DNA of 64,000 bases from Rhodospirillaceae bacterium (GTDB taxonomy: Bacteria; Pseudomonadota; Alphaproteobacteria; Rhodospirillales; Casp-alpha2). Where the stretch lies: positions 1 to 64,000 of the forward strand of contig JABJBP010000089.1 in the NCBI GenBank assembly GCA_018665815.1, given 5' to 3'. Both the position numbers and the translations under genes were made by a program. Below are positions 44,358 to 54,957 of this stretch, piece by piece (position 1 is the stretch's first letter; each line of letters begins with the position of its first letter). The notes under the pieces are model-generated. The model was given only the letters and a program-made list of their open reading frames with translations. It was not told where the DNA came from and did not search any database.

Positions 44358-47300
44358 GCGCGCCCGCTGTTTTAGGCACCGCGAACCAAATCATTGCCGC
44401 CAACCCGAAACAATCCGTTTGGGTGTCGGCAAATGCCGGTACAGGGAAAACGCGCGTGCTGGTGGATCGAATTTCCCGACTGCTGCTTGCCGGGACCGCG
44501 CCCGGACGCATTCTCTGCCTCACCTTCACCAAGGCTGCCGCGGCGGAAATGGCGAACCGTTTGAGTGCACGTCTTAGTCGATGGTCAGCTATTGACCACC
44601 ACACTCTCGTTATAGATCTTCAAGGGCTTCTCAATCGCACGCCGAGCGATGTCGAGATGAGCCGCGCCCAAATGCTTTTCGCTGAAACCCTGGACGCGTC
44701 TGAAACTCTGAATGTCCGGACCGTTCATTCCTTCTGCGAGTCACTACTTGGCCGGTTCCCCTTGGAAGCCGGATTGGCGCCACAATTCACTGTCATCGAC
44801 GAACGCGCTGCACATGAGTGGCGAGAAAAGGCGCGCGACAGGGTCCTTGCACGGACATTCACCGCCCGCGGCTCCGAAACGGCCTCGGCTTTGCAACACC
44901 TCGCCGGACTAACTAACGAAGATCGATTTGCCCAGGTCATGCAGGCGCTGGATTCAAATCGTCATCAATTTCATACTTTGCTCAAACACCATGGCACAGT
45001 GTCGAATTTCATTACCTACCTGCATGAAGCTCTTGATCTCAACGACGGCGAAACACGACTTTCGGCCCTCACGAATGCGGCTTCGCAGCACCCAATCGAA
45101 CGGGCTGATCTTGAGCGATTGGCCGAAGCTTGGAGCCAAGGCGCGGCCTCTGATCAAGCCAAATCATCACGGTTAAGGGGGTGGCTCGCAAAAGATGCCC
45201 CGGCACGAACAGCGAGCTATATCGATGATTTTTCCGATCTATTCATGACGGCAAAATTAGAACCCCGAAGTGCCGGCCGTCTGGTGACAAAAGGTGCACA
45301 AGCCGCCGATGCGAACGCCCTTGAAATCGCGATGGCGCAACAAGAAAATATCGCCACAATCGTTGAACGGCTACGCGCCATTGATTTGGCAGAGGCTACC
45401 GCGGCACTAGTTCGCGTCGGTGCAGAATTGTTGGGTGATTACGCAAAAATTAAAGAGGCGCGAGGCCTTCTCGACTATGACGACCTGATCGAGCGAGCCC
45501 GTCTATTACTGGAAAGCGATAGTGGGGTCTCTTGGGTTCATTACAAACTTGACGGTGGCATTGACCATGTCCTCGTTGATGAGGCTCAAGATACCAGCCC
45601 TCAACAATGGGATATCATTAAGCGCCTGACCGTTGATTTCTTCGCGGGCTCGGGGCGCCACGGTGACATGGTGGCGAATTCCGACAAACCACGAACTGTA
45701 TTTGCCGTCGGCGACGAGAAACAATCGATCTTCAGTTTCCAAGGCGCCGATCCGGCCTCATTCGCAGAGACCGAGGTGTATTTTAGAGAGTCCGCAACGG
45801 CGGCGCATCAGGACTGGAGACCGGTGGAAATGGCCGAGTCATTCCGTTCCGTGCCGGTAGTCCTGCAACTCGTGGATAAGGTATTTGGAAACCTTGATGC
45901 TTCTGATGGATTAACTGCCACGGATCGGCCGGTCCGTCACATATCCGCACGCCAGGGGCAGGCGGGATTGGTCGAACTTTGGCCAACGATGAAACCAGAA
46001 GACGCGCCGGAAACGGGACCGTGGGATGCGCCCCTCGATCAATTGGCCCCAGGCAATCCGCAAGTCAGATTGGCAGAAAAGATCGCCGATACAATCAGCG
46101 ATTGGATTGTGAATGCTGAGGTTCTGGAATCAGCAAACCGCCCCATTCAACCTGGTGACGTAATGATCTTGCTACGTAAGCGCGGGACTTTTGCCGAAGA
46201 ATTGGTCCGTGCGCTTAAGGCAAGAAGTGTGCCCGTGGCCGGTCGTGATCGCATGATCCTGACCGACCACATGGCTGTCCAAGATCTGATCGCCCTCGGT
46301 CGCTTTGCGATATTGCCGGATGACGATTTAAATACCGCAACTGTTCTCAAAGGCCCCTTCCTTGAGTTCAATGAAGAACAGCTCTTCGATTTAGCCCAGG
46401 GCCGGGCCGGCACACTCTGGGCTGAACTTCGAAGTCGGCAAGACCAATCTGCAGCTTACGCCAATGCAAGCAATTTCCTTTCGGAAATACTTCGCCATGC
46501 TGACGCCCAGCCGCCTTTTGAGTTTTTCTCTCACCGACTGGGCAATGGCGGACGTGAGGCGTTGCAGGCTCACCTTGGTGCGGAAGCGACCGATCCCGTT
46601 GATGAATTTCTCAGTCTTACACTGGAATTTGAACGCCAACATCCACTTTCTCTGGAAGGGTTTTTGAACTGGATAGAGATAGGAGAGGTGGAGGTAAAAC
46701 GTGACCTCGAGCAAGGCGCTGATGAGGTTCGGGTGATGACGGTGCATGGTGCAAAAGGCCTGCAGGCGGAGATCGTCATACTTCCGGACACCTGTTCACT
46801 GCCTGGTGCTCAATCCGACTCGCGGGTGTATTGGTCAGATGATGATCTGGTCTTATGGCCGGCCTTTGCGGAAAACGAAGAGGCTCGATGCCGGGCCCTC
46901 AAGGAAGCACGGCGAACGGAGACGCTACAAGAGTATCGGCGGCTTCTCTATGTGGCGCTGACCCGGGCCAAAGATCGCCTTTATGTGGCTGGGTTTGAAG
47001 GCCAGAGGGCGATGCCGGATGATTGCTGGTATCGTTTGGTCGAAGACGCCATGCAGGAGATTGCCGAGCCTGTGGATACTGATGGCTCACCGGTCCTACG
47101 TGTCAGTGAGCCGCAGATCGAGCTACCTGATGCAGTTGGAATGGAGCTTGCCTTGGCTGGCGGCATGACAGCCATTCCAGAATGGGCGCATCAGGACGCA
47201 CCGGACGAGCCGACACCGACAAAACCGCTAGCGCCGTCGCGGCCCGATGATGAACCTCCCGTCGCCTCGCCACTCGACGAAGATGGTAATCGTTTCAAGC

Positions 47301-47791
47301 GTGGCCGGCTGATTCATGCATTGTTACAGACCCTTCCCGAAGTCTCGGAACATAACCGCGAAGCGGCGGCGGCGGCGTTCTTGGCGGAACCTTCGCATGA
47401 TCTGGCCCAGCGCGAACAGGTTGAAATCGCGCGGGAAGTCTTATCGATCATGGAAAGTGCCGCGATCGCGCCCATATTCGGCCCGGGAAGCCGCGCCGAA
47501 GTCCCCATCGCCGGGGATATCGGAACAAATGAACCTTGTGTCATTTCAGGGCAGGTGGATAGGCTTTTGGTCGAAGATGACAAAATTACCGTCATCGACT
47601 TCAAAACGAATCGGCCGCCGCCCGATGACGAAAAAAATGTCGCACCGGTCTATCTGCGCCAAATGGCCGCCTACCGCGCAGCGCTCAGACAAATTTATCC
47701 GAACCGCGAAATCGCAACGATCCTGCTATGGACAGACGGCCCCAGACTGATGCCGCTCAGCGACCAAGTTCTTGATCCCCACGCACCTTGA
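44354..47791 (+). CDS. addA: Double-strand break repair helicase AddA
   Basis: UvrD-type helicase and nuclease subunit of AddAB, 1145 residues. Walker A is SANAGTGKTRVLVDRI (about 24-39), motif II is HVLVDEAQDTSPQQW, and motif III-like AVGDEKQSIFSFQGADP follows. The C-terminal nuclease has CVISGQVDRLL and VIDFKTNRPPP with the catalytic Asp-Lys. It is coupled to addB by an ATGA overlap and is followed by trxA 66 bp later. Confidence 0.96.
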   Translation: MSAPAVLGTANQIIAANPKQSVWVSANAGTGKTRVLVDRISRLLLAGTAPGRILCLTFTKAAAAEMANRLSARLSRWSAIDHHTLVIDLQGLLNRTPSDVEMSRAQMLFAETLDASETLNVRTVHSFCESLLGRFPLEAGLAPQFTVIDERAAHEWREKARDRVLARTFTARGSETASALQHLAGLTNEDRFAQVMQALDSNRHQFHTLLKHHGTVSNFITYLHEALDLNDGETRLSALTNAASQHPIERADLERLAEAWSQGAASDQAKSSRLRGWLAKDAPARTASYIDDFSDLFMTAKLEPRSAGRLVTKGAQAADANALEIAMAQQENIATIVERLRAIDLAEATAALVRVGAELLGDYAKIKEARGLLDYDDLIERARLLLESDSGVSWVHYKLDGGIDHVLVDEAQDTSPQQWDIIKRLTVDFFAGSGRHGDMVANSDKPRTVFAVGDEKQSIFSFQGADPASFAETEVYFRESATAAHQDWRPVEMAESFRSVPVVLQLVDKVFGNLDASDGLTATDRPVRHISARQGQAGLVELWPTMKPEDAPETGPWDAPLDQLAPGNPQVRLAEKIADTISDWIVNAEVLESANRPIQPGDVMILLRKRGTFAEELVRALKARSVPVAGRDRMILTDHMAVQDLIALGRFAILPDDDLNTATVLKGPFLEFNEEQLFDLAQGRAGTLWAELRSRQDQSAAYANASNFLSEILRHADAQPPFEFFSHRLGNGGREALQAHLGAEATDPVDEFLSLTLEFERQHPLSLEGFLNWIEIGEVEVKRDLEQGADEVRVMTVHGAKGLQAEIVILPDTCSLPGAQSDSRVYWSDDDLVLWPAFAENEEARCRALKEARRTETLQEYRRLLYVALTRAKDRLYVAGFEGQRAMPDDCWYRLVEDAMQEIAEPVDTDGSPVLRVSEPQIELPDAVGMELALAGGMTAIPEWAHQDAPDEPTPTKPLAPSRPDDEPPVASPLDEDGNRFKRGRLIHALLQTLPEVSEHNREAAAAAFLAEPSHDLAQREQVEIAREVLSIMESAAIAPIFGPGSRAEVPIAGDIGTNEPCVISGQVDRLLVEDDKITVIDFKTNRPPPDDEKNVAPVYLRQMAAYRAALRQIYPNREIATILLWTDGPRLMPLSDQVLDPHAP

Positions 47792-47857
47792 CGCGCCATC
47801 GCCGCGTGCCTAGATTTCGGATCATACGGAACAACCCCCCGTGATAGGATTGATTTG

Positions 47858-48175
47858 ATGCCGAAACAGGTCACCGACGATTCCTTCGATAGCGATGTTC
47901 TCAATGCCGACGGCCCCGTGGTCGTCGATTTCTGGGCTGAATGGTGTGGCCCCTGCAAACAAATCGCACCGGCGCTCGAGGAATTGGACAACGAAATGGG
48001 TGACCAGATCACGGTCGCCAAAATCAACATTGACGATAACCCAATGACGCCGTCGAAGTATGGCGTCCGCGGTATCCCGACGCTGATCCTTTTCAAGGGC
48101 GGCGAGGTGGCCGCAACCAAGGTCGGCGCCATTCCGGCGAGCGCCTTGAAAAGCTGGGTGTCGGAAAACATTTAA
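47858..48175 (+). CDS. trxA: Thioredoxin 1
   Basis: Cytoplasmic thiol reductant of 105 residues with the active-site motif [13 protein letters not shown] and the cis-Pro loop [13 protein letters not shown]. The ATG at 47858 is chosen; a TTG one codon upstream is an artefact. Its position after addA is standard for Alphaproteobacteria. It converges on gloB, with stops 4 bp apart. Confidence 0.96.
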   Translation: MPKQVTDDSFDSDVLNADGPVVVDFWAEWCGPCKQIAPALEELDNEMGDQITVAKINIDDNPMTPSKYGVRGIPTLILFKGGEVAATKVGAIPASALKSWVSENI

Positions 48176-48179
48176 TCGC

Positions 48180-48971
48180 CTACCAGCTGTTACGCAATTC
48201 GCGTAATTTGACGAAGACCGTCTTCGGGTCGGGATTGTCTCCCACATCGGAAAACGCTTCTTGCAAGCGGCAGATGACGGTTGGGCTGTGGAGGCGGAAA
48301 AAGGTATTCACTTCCTTCTCCAATCCAATGGTCGTCACCAGGGCGGCATCGGGATCCTGCTTTTCCGCACTGCCCAGCAATGCCTTGGCTTTTTCGTTGT
48401 CGGGCTCGCGGTCCAAGGTGAACTGCAGGTTATTGGCGATATAGTCATGCCCGGGATAGATCATCGTCTCATCAGGCAATTTCGCCAATTGGCCGGCGAA
48501 GGTTTCATATAACTCGTTCGGATGGCCACCGTTGTGGCAATTCCCCGCCCCGGCGTTGAATAGTGTATCGCCGCAAAACAAGGCCGGCTGATCAGTCCGA
48601 GACAGCAGGCAAACATGGCTCATGGTATGGCCGGGCGTGTCCAAGCTTTCCAATTCAACGCTCTTGCCCACCTTGACCACATCACCGGCGCCCAATCCCA
48701 CATCCATGTTCGGAATGCGGCCCTTGGCATTGGCATGAGCCAAAATTTTGGCCCCTGTCGCGTCAACCATCGGGCCGTTCCCGCCGATGTGGTCGCCGTG
48801 TTCATGGGTGTTGAGGATTTGCGTGATCGTCCAACCCCGGGCCTTTGCGCCGGCCAGGCATTTTTCGTGATCCAGCGGGTCAACGGCCATCGCCTCACCG
48901 GTCTCCGCGCAGGCGATCAGGTAATTGAAGTTTCGGTAGGCATTGCCTGTCCAAATTTGCTCGACGATCAT
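48180..48971 (-). CDS. Metallo-beta-lactamase-fold hydrolase, glyoxalase II-like
   Basis: A 263-residue hydrolase with metal motifs NTHEHGDHIGGNG (THxHxDH), VCLLSRTDQPALFCGDTLF (Asp) and IYPGHDY (His). It is close to hydroxyacylglutathione hydrolase (GloB), which splits S-lactoylglutathione. The length and C-terminal region (FFRLHSPTVICRL) fit GloB-type proteins, but related persulfide dioxygenases and lactonases share the fold. It follows folC on the same strand with a 35-bp gap. Confidence 0.8.
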   Translation of the reverse strand: MIVEQIWTGNAYRNFNYLIACAETGEAMAVDPLDHEKCLAGAKARGWTITQILNTHEHGDHIGGNGPMVDATGAKILAHANAKGRIPNMDVGLGAGDVVKVGKSVELESLDTPGHTMSHVCLLSRTDQPALFCGDTLFNAGAGNCHNGGHPNELYETFAGQLAKLPDETMIYPGHDYIANNLQFTLDREPDNEKAKALLGSAEKQDPDAALVTTIGLEKEVNTFFRLHSPTVICRLQEAFSDVGDNPDPKTVFVKLRELRNSW

Positions 48972-49006
48972 GATGGTGTCTCCCTCAGCGCGTTGATCAT
49001 ATCACT

Positions 49007-50293
49007 CTAGCCATTGTCCGCCAGGACCGTGCCCGCAAGGTACAAAGACCCGCAAATCAGTACCCGAGCCGGCCCGCTCGCCGCCGACAGTATCGTCGCC
49101 AATGCCTGGGTAACGCTTTCGGCGGGCGTCGCCGCCATGCCCAATGACGTCGCCGTCGCCGCCAGTTCATCGGCGCCCAAACTGTTAACCTCATCGGGAA
49201 TGGCAACGGCCTGAAAACTCTCGGCGATGCCGGCAAGCGGCACCAGGAATTCCCGGCAATCTTTCGAGTTCATCATCCCGCCAATCAAATGCAGCGGCCG
49301 ATCCTGCCAGTGCGCATTCGCATGTTGCGCCAGTGCTAATCCGGCGGCGGGATTATGCCCGCCGTCCAACCAAAGTTCCCCGTTTTCCGGCATGCCTGAA
49401 ATCAACGGGCCGTCCTTGAGGCGCTGCAACCGGCCCGGCCATTCGGTATTCGTCAGGCCTTGGGCAACGGCGGGATCTGAAAGTTTCACGTCACGAAAAC
49501 GCTCAAGGGTCGCCAGCGCAATGCCGGCGTTGTCGACCTGATGCGCGCCGGCGAGATTGGGCAATGGCAAGTTGTGGCGGCCCATCGCACCTTCGAAGAT
49601 CATCTCGCCGGCCACTTGAGAGACCGACCAATCGTTACCTTGCGCGTACAGCGGGGCGCGCATTTCCTCGGCCCGAAACCGGATGGCGGTATCGGCGTCC
49701 GGCGCCTGGGCGGCCAAAATGCACGGCACGTCAGCTTTCAAGATGCCGGCTTTTTCCATGGCGATGGCAGATAACGTGCTGCCCAGGAATTGCTGATGAT
49801 CCATGGAGACAGGCGTAATCACCGTCAATCTGGGCCGCGCCACCACGTTGGTTGCATCGAGACGCCCGCCGAGCCCCGTCTCCATCAGCAACACATCGGC
49901 GGGTTGGCGCGCAAATGCCAGGAACGCGGCCGCCGTGGTGATCTCAAAAAAGGTGATCGGCTCACCGCCGTTCGCGGCTTCGCATTCTTCCAACTGAACC
50001 GCCAGGGCATCTTCCGGGATCAGCTTTCCGGCAACCCGGATGCGTTCATGAAACCGCACCAGATGGGGTGATGAATAGACATGGACCAATTTTCCCGCCG
50101 CCTCGAAGATCGCGCGGAGATATGCGATAACCGAGCCTTTGGCATTGGTGCCGGCGACATGGATGACCGGCGGCAGGTAGTTTTCGGGATGCTCGAGGTT
50201 TTTCAACAGCCGTTCAATGCGGCCCAGCGATAGATCAATGAGCTTCGGATGCAAGCCCATCAAACGATCGAGGATGGCGTCGCTTCGGCTCAA
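49007..50293 (-). CDS. folC: Folylpolyglutamate/dihydrofolate synthase
   Basis: Bifunctional ligase that adds dihydropteroate to glutamate and extends folate polyglutamates. The 428-residue protein has the P-loop [18 protein letters not shown] (residues about 44-61; the family usually has GTNGKGS), the ATP site [14 protein letters not shown], and [12 protein letters not shown]. Its start overlaps the accD stop by 4 bp. accD-folC adjacency after trpA is standard in this class. Confidence 0.95.
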   Translation of the reverse strand: MSRSDAILDRLMGLHPKLIDLSLGRIERLLKNLEHPENYLPPVIHVAGTNAKGSVIAYLRAIFEAAGKLVHVYSSPHLVRFHERIRVAGKLIPEDALAVQLEECEAANGGEPITFFEITTAAAFLAFARQPADVLLMETGLGGRLDATNVVARPRLTVITPVSMDHQQFLGSTLSAIAMEKAGILKADVPCILAAQAPDADTAIRFRAEEMRAPLYAQGNDWSVSQVAGEMIFEGAMGRHNLPLPNLAGAHQVDNAGIALATLERFRDVKLSDPAVAQGLTNTEWPGRLQRLKDGPLISGMPENGELWLDGGHNPAAGLALAQHANAHWQDRPLHLIGGMMNSKDCREFLVPLAGIAESFQAVAIPDEVNSLGADELAATATSLGMAATPAESVTQALATILSAASGPARVLICGSLYLAGTVLADNG

Positions 50294-51249
50294 GCGGCGG
50301 TTTCACCGGCGTCAGCGTCGGCGCTGTCAGCGGGCCCTTCAAGGGCGGCGGCGTCAACCACAGCCGGCAGGGAGGCGTCCTCATCATCAGTGCCCCCCTT
50401 ATTCATCAGCAGATCAATGACCCGGGCCAGAGTGTCGCGGAGTTCATGGCGGTGGCAGACCATATCGACCATACCGTGCTCATGCAGATATTCAGCACGT
50501 TGGAAGCCCTCCGGCAGAGTTTCGCGGATGGTTTGTTCGATCACCCGTTGGCCTGCGAATCCGATAATCGCTCCGGGCTCGGCGATGGCAATATCACCCA
50601 ACATGGCAAATGAGGCAGACACCCCGCCCGTCGTCGGATCGGTGAGTACGACGATGTAGGGCAGCCCCGCCTCGCGGACGTCGTCTACGGCAATGGTGGT
50701 GCGCGCCAGTTGCATCAACGAATGAATGCCTTCCTGCATGCGCGCGCCGCCCGATGACGAAAACACCACCAGCGGCGCACCCTTTTCAACCGCCAATTGG
50801 CCGGCTGCCAATAACCCTTCACCCACGGCAATCCCCATGGACCCGCCCATGAAGGCGAAATCCAAAACCGCGATCACTGCCGGGTTGCCGCCGAGCTGAC
50901 CATGCGCGACGGTCAGCGCATCGTCGGTGTCGTTCTTACTCCGGGCATCTTTGAGGCGGTCGGAATAGCGTTTGATGTCCTTGAATTTGAGTGGATCGGG
51001 CGGCGAGTCAGGTGGGTTGATCGTCGTATACGCACCGTCGTCAAAAATACTTTTCAAGCGCGCCACGGCACCAAGGCGCATATGATGACCACAATGCTGG
51101 CAAACGTGCTGGTTCTTTTCCAATTCGCGATGAAAGATCATCTGGCTGCAATCGCGACATTTATGCCAGAGATTGTCGGGTACATCCTTTTTCTGCCCAC
51201 CGACCAACTCACGCAGCTTCGGGCGAACGATGTTTTTCAACCAGTTCAT
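50290..51249 (-). CDS. accD: Acetyl-CoA carboxylase carboxyltransferase subunit beta
   Basis: Zinc-finger beta subunit of the carboxyltransferase that makes malonyl-CoA. The 319-residue protein has an N-terminal zinc finger ([10 protein letters not shown] then [10 protein letters not shown], a Cx2C...Cx2C pattern), and the acetyl-CoA pocket motif [11 protein letters not shown] with the QLARTT segment. The C-terminal 30 residues are an acidic Ala/Asp extension. It lies between trpA and folC. Confidence 0.95.
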   Translation of the reverse strand: MNWLKNIVRPKLRELVGGQKKDVPDNLWHKCRDCSQMIFHRELEKNQHVCQHCGHHMRLGAVARLKSIFDDGAYTTINPPDSPPDPLKFKDIKRYSDRLKDARSKNDTDDALTVAHGQLGGNPAVIAVLDFAFMGGSMGIAVGEGLLAAGQLAVEKGAPLVVFSSSGGARMQEGIHSLMQLARTTIAVDDVREAGLPYIVVLTDPTTGGVSASFAMLGDIAIAEPGAIIGFAGQRVIEQTIRETLPEGFQRAEYLHEHGMVDMVCHRHELRDTLARVIDLLMNKGGTDDEDASLPAVVDAAALEGPADSADADAGETAA

Positions 51250-51291
51250 TTATAAGTCCCTGTCCGCCCTACGGGCTGCCACGCCTCTTGG

Positions 51292-52152
51292 CTACGCATT
51301 GCGCACGCCCTCGGCCAACTCACTGACCCGGACCAAAACGCGTTCCGCTGTTTCCGGCGCCGCCTTCCCGTCCGCATCAAGATTGTCGGTGATCACCTTG
51401 ACCAACGCCGAGCCCACCACCGCGGCGTCGGCGACGCGCGCGATATTGGCCGCCTGTTCGGGTGTATTGATGCCGAAACCCACCGCGACCGGCAGACCGG
51501 AAGCCTTGCGGATGCGCTCGACATGCCCCGCGACCTCGCCGGCATCCGCCGACTTGGTGCCCGTGATGCCGGTGATGGAGACAAAATAAACAAACCCCGA
51601 TGCGTTCTCGACGACACGCGGCAAACGTTCATCATCGGTTGTCGGCGCGGTCAGGTAGATGAAGTTCAGACACGCGGCAACGGCCGGCAAGCAGAACTCG
51701 CCCTCTTCTTCCGGCGGCAGGTCAACGACGATAAACCCATCGACGCCGGCTTCCTTGGCGTCGACCAAAAACGCCTCGGTGCCGTAGATATAAATGGGAT
51801 TGTAATACCCCATCAGCACGATCGGCGTGTCGTCGTCTTTGACCCGGAAGGCGCGCACTGCATCCAGGGTTTTGGCCAGGGTCATGCCGGCCTTGATGGC
51901 GCGCAGTGAACTGGCCTGGATCGCCGGTCCATCGGCCATGGGATCGCTGAACGGGACGCCAATTTCAATCAGGTCCGCACCAGCCTCAGGAAGCCCGAGA
52001 AGAATGTCCAAGGCCGTGTCAGGATCGGGATCACCGGCGGTCAGGAACGTCACGAAGCCGCTGCGACCTTCTTCCTTCAGGGCCGCGAACCGCCGGGTAA
52101 TCCGGGTTTCGACCCGCGTTTTGCCCCCAGGACTCATTTTTCCGGTACTCAT
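51292..52152 (-). CDS. trpA: Tryptophan synthase alpha subunit
   Basis: Converts indole-3-glycerol phosphate to indole and glyceraldehyde 3-phosphate. The 286-residue TIM-barrel protein shows [17 protein letters not shown] with the catalytic Glu and Asp, and [13 protein letters not shown]. It overlaps trpB by 4 bp. trpA is followed by accD after 42 bp. Confidence 0.96.
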   Translation of the reverse strand: MSTGKMSPGGKTRVETRITRRFAALKEEGRSGFVTFLTAGDPDPDTALDILLGLPEAGADLIEIGVPFSDPMADGPAIQASSLRAIKAGMTLAKTLDAVRAFRVKDDDTPIVLMGYYNPIYIYGTEAFLVDAKEAGVDGFIVVDLPPEEEGEFCLPAVAACLNFIYLTAPTTDDERLPRVVENASGFVYFVSITGITGTKSADAGEVAGHVERIRKASGLPVAVGFGINTPEQAANIARVADAAVVGSALVKVITDNLDADGKAAPETAERVLVRVSELAEGVRNA

Positions 52153-53375
52153 TCTTCGGTCACCCCAACGCCCAAGTGTTTGGCGACAGTAAAAATATCC
52201 TTATCACCGCGTCCGCACATGTTCATCACCATGACATGGTCTTTCGGCAGATCCGGCGCGATCTTCGCCACGTGCGCCAGGGCGTGGCTGGGCTCCAATG
52301 CCGGGATGATGCCTTCCATTCGGGTGCACAACTGGAAGGCCTCCAGCGCTTCGGCGTCGGTGACGGAAACGTATTCCACCCGACCGGTATCGCGAAGCCA
52401 GGAATGCTCGGGCCCGATACCCGGATAATCCAATCCCGCCGAGATCGAATGGCCATCCAAAATCTGGCCTTCTTCGGTTTGCAACAGATACGTCCGATTG
52501 CCGTGCAGCACGCCGGGCCTTCCACCAGTCAGCGACGCGCAATGGGCGTCCGTATCCAGCCCATGCCCACCGGCTTCGACGCCAATGATGCGCACGCTCT
52601 CATCATCCAAAAACGGGTGAAACAATCCCATGGCGTTCGATCCACCGCCAAGGCATGCGACGACGCTATCGGGCAACCGCCCCTCGCCCTCGTGTTCCGG
52701 CAATTGCTCACGAACCTCATTGCCGATGATGCATTGGAAATCTCTGACCATCGTCGGATAAGGATGCGGCCCGGCGACGGTGCCGATAATGTAAAACGTG
52801 TCTTCGACGTTCGACACCCAGTCGCGCAGCGCTTCGTTCATGGCGTCTTTCAAGGTGCCGGTCCCGGACGTCACCGGGCGCACTTCAGCGCCCAGCAGCT
52901 TCATCCGAAAGACGTTCGGCGCCTGGCGTTCAACGTCGGTGGCGCCCATGTAGACAATGCAGGGCAATCCGAACAATGCGCACACCGTTGCTGTCGCGAC
53001 ACCGTGTTGGCCGGCGCCGGTCTCGGCAATGATCCGGCCTTTGCCCATCCGCCGGGCCAATAGGATCTGCCCGATGGTGTTGTTAATTTTGTGGGCGCCG
53101 GTGTGGTTGAGCTCATCGCGCTTGAAATAGATTTTCGCGCCGCCCAGGTGCTCGGTCAGGCGCGAGGCGAAATACAGCGGGCTCGGCCGACCAACATAAT
53201 GCTTCATCTGATAATGAAACTCGGCCCAGAAATCGTCGTCGTCACGGGCTTCATTCCAGGCTTTTTCAACCGCCAGAATGAGCGGCATCAAGGTCTCGGC
53301 CACGTAGCGCCCGCCGTAGATGCCGAAATGTCCGTCTTCGTCGACGCCGCCCCGATAGGTGTTCGGTTTATTCAT
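52149..53375 (-). CDS. trpB: Tryptophan synthase beta subunit
   Basis: PLP-dependent enzyme that condenses indole with serine. The 408-residue protein carries [12 protein letters not shown] with the PLP lysine, [13 protein letters not shown] and the GAGQHG loop. It overlaps trpA by 4 bp. In many relatives trpF precedes trpB directly; here about 1.6 kb of unrelated sequence separates them (53376-54953), including a terminase-like pseudogene and a receiver-domain gene. Confidence 0.96.
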   Translation of the reverse strand: MNKPNTYRGGVDEDGHFGIYGGRYVAETLMPLILAVEKAWNEARDDDDFWAEFHYQMKHYVGRPSPLYFASRLTEHLGGAKIYFKRDELNHTGAHKINNTIGQILLARRMGKGRIIAETGAGQHGVATATVCALFGLPCIVYMGATDVERQAPNVFRMKLLGAEVRPVTSGTGTLKDAMNEALRDWVSNVEDTFYIIGTVAGPHPYPTMVRDFQCIIGNEVREQLPEHEGEGRLPDSVVACLGGGSNAMGLFHPFLDDESVRIIGVEAGGHGLDTDAHCASLTGGRPGVLHGNRTYLLQTEEGQILDGHSISAGLDYPGIGPEHSWLRDTGRVEYVSVTDAEALEAFQLCTRMEGIIPALEPSHALAHVAKIAPDLPKDHVMVMNMCGRGDKDIFTVAKHLGVGVTEE

Positions 53376-53575
53376 GTGTTTGGTCCATTCAAGAAACGGC
53401 TAATAAGCCGCCACGAGGCCCGAAATTGCAAGAATTTTTGGCCTTGTAGCACCCGAAACGCCGGCATCACGATGCCTGCTGAAGGATCGGGCGGCGGCAC
53501 TCATAATCGCGCGGATGTACTGAGAAGTACGCAAAGGTCCGCTTCGGTACGCATCGGTACGCAATTGCATTTCAC

Positions 53576-54086
53576 TCAACAGGCCGAAGCCGCAGACCCG
53601 GTGATTTTTCCGCCGCCCACCTTTGCGAAGAATTTTGCGATTTTGGGCGCGCCGGTACGCATCCCCCCATTGCCTAATCCAGCCGCCTCGCCACCCAGCG
53701 CCAAGCCCGGCAGCGCTAGGCCCGGCAGCGCCACGGCCTCAACTGTCCGCTCAACGCGCCGATTGGCCACCTGACGGGCGAATTTCGCCTGCAATTCGGC
53801 GGCACGCGCCGCCGCGTAAAATTGATGATCTTCGAGGGCACGCTGATAGACGATCTCCATCTTGCCCATCAATACTTCGTCGATGCGGCCATGATGCTCG
53901 GCAATCTCCGCCTGCACCTCGCGGATACGTTGGCGGATGGCGCCTACCCGCAACAACCGCCAACCCTGCTTTTTTCGCCGAACGGGCCGCATACCCGGCC
54001 TCGCTCGCCGCCGTCGCCGCTGCGCCGTATTGGACGAAAGCCCGGCAGAAGCGTTCTTGTCTGTGATTGAGAGGCATGGATTGCAT
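53576..54086 (-). pseudogene. Phage terminase small-subunit homologue with +1 frameshift
   Basis: Read from ATG 54086, the first 40 codons give LNHRQERFCRAFVQYGAAAT and ASEAGYAARSAKK, the usual start of terminase_2-type small subunits. The frame then shifts at a run of six A on the coding strand (53968-53978 region); skipping one base restores QGWRLLRVGAIRQRIREV and AELQAKF, the expected continuation, to a stop at 53576. So an intact version would be about 170 aa. The A-run makes a one-base insertion or a sequencing error the likeliest cause. No large terminase or other phage gene is visible nearby; similar solitary terminase small-subunit genes occur in alphaproteobacterial genomes. Confidence 0.65.
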
Positions 54087-54432
54087 ATCTCCGATTGATT
54101 AAAAATTATAGGAAAATTATACGTTTAATGGATATTTATCAATATTATACAAATTTTCGTGTTAATATACCTATAACCCCTTTGCCCTCATACTATCTTA
54201 ACCTAGCATGAAATCGATGCCGGAACATTAATGCAACATTCTATTAAGAGACTCTATTGCCTCATAACTCTATGATATTAAACATATTAATTTTTCATCG
54301 ACATCTCAGCATCCCGACCGACCGAATATCAACGTGCTTTGTTCGGTCGTTCCTTTGCACTTCGGTCCGCTAGTCTTTTGCCAGGACATGAGATCAACCG
54401 GCAGAAGCCGAACGTGTAGGAGACGAAACCCA
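54087..54432. other. AT-rich spacer upstream of the receiver-domain gene
   Basis: A 346-bp stretch with no gene. It is much more AT-rich than the surrounding DNA (15 G/C of 60 in 54121-54180). It must contain the promoter of the receiver gene and of the terminase remnant. A ribosome-binding site TAGGAG lies at 54417-54422. No att site, repeat or tRNA was recognised. Confidence 0.5.
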
Positions 54433-54957
54433 ATGAACAACGTAGACATCAGCCATCTATCCATTTTAATCGTCGACAAAAACCCGTTGCTGCGCACGGT
54501 TTTCCGTCAAGTGCTGCGCGAGTTGGGCGCGCGTACTGTTGAGGCCGTGAGCTCCGTCGAGGCCGGTTTTGACGCGGTACGCAACAGAAATCCGGACATC
54601 ATTCTTGCCGATTGGGGACCAGACTGTGACGGATTGGGGCTGCTGTGCAGGATCCGCATGGATCCACAGAGCCCCAATCCCTACGTGCCGGTGATCGTGT
54701 GCTCGGCCAACACCGAGGCTGAGGCCGTGCTGTCGGCCCGCGACATGGGCATGTCGGAATATCTGGCCAAGCCGGTCTCGGCGAAGTCGTTGTATCAGCG
54801 AATCGCCCGGGTGGTCATGGAACAGCGCTCGTTTGTCAAAACCGGTGAATTTTTCGGCCCCGACCGTCGGCGCCATGAAGATGAGGCCGACGAAAACAGC
54901 CGGCGCGAAACGGAAACCGCGCTGATCGCATCTGGGGCAGTGGCAGCGCCCGCTTAA
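54433..54957 (+). CDS. CheY-like response regulator
   Basis: Receiver-domain protein of 174 residues. The acid pocket is IVDKNP (Asp15; the usual second acid is replaced by Lys16), the phospho-acceptor is Asp60 in ILADWGPDC, a Ser in VIVCSANTE and Lys in LAKPVS complete the switch residues. A C-terminal tail after FFGPDRRR is a pattern I recognise from alphaproteobacterial single-domain regulators. It has no DNA-binding output domain. The gene is convergent with trpF; their stops overlap in a shared TTAA at 54954-54957. No partner kinase is adjacent. Confidence 0.85.
   Translation: MNNVDISHLSILIVDKNPLLRTVFRQVLRELGARTVEAVSSVEAGFDAVRNRNPDIILADWGPDCDGLGLLCRIRMDPQSPNPYVPVIVCSANTEAEAVLSARDMGMSEYLAKPVSAKSLYQRIARVVMEQRSFVKTGEFFGPDRRRHEDEADENSRRETETALIASGAVAAPA

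Noticed and set aside
53963-53983. Programmed -1 frameshift (A AAA AAG type) in the terminase-like gene
   Set aside because: The homologous frame is reached by skipping one base (+1), not by slipping back one, so the dnaX-like mechanism does not fit; a one-base insertion or error is simpler.
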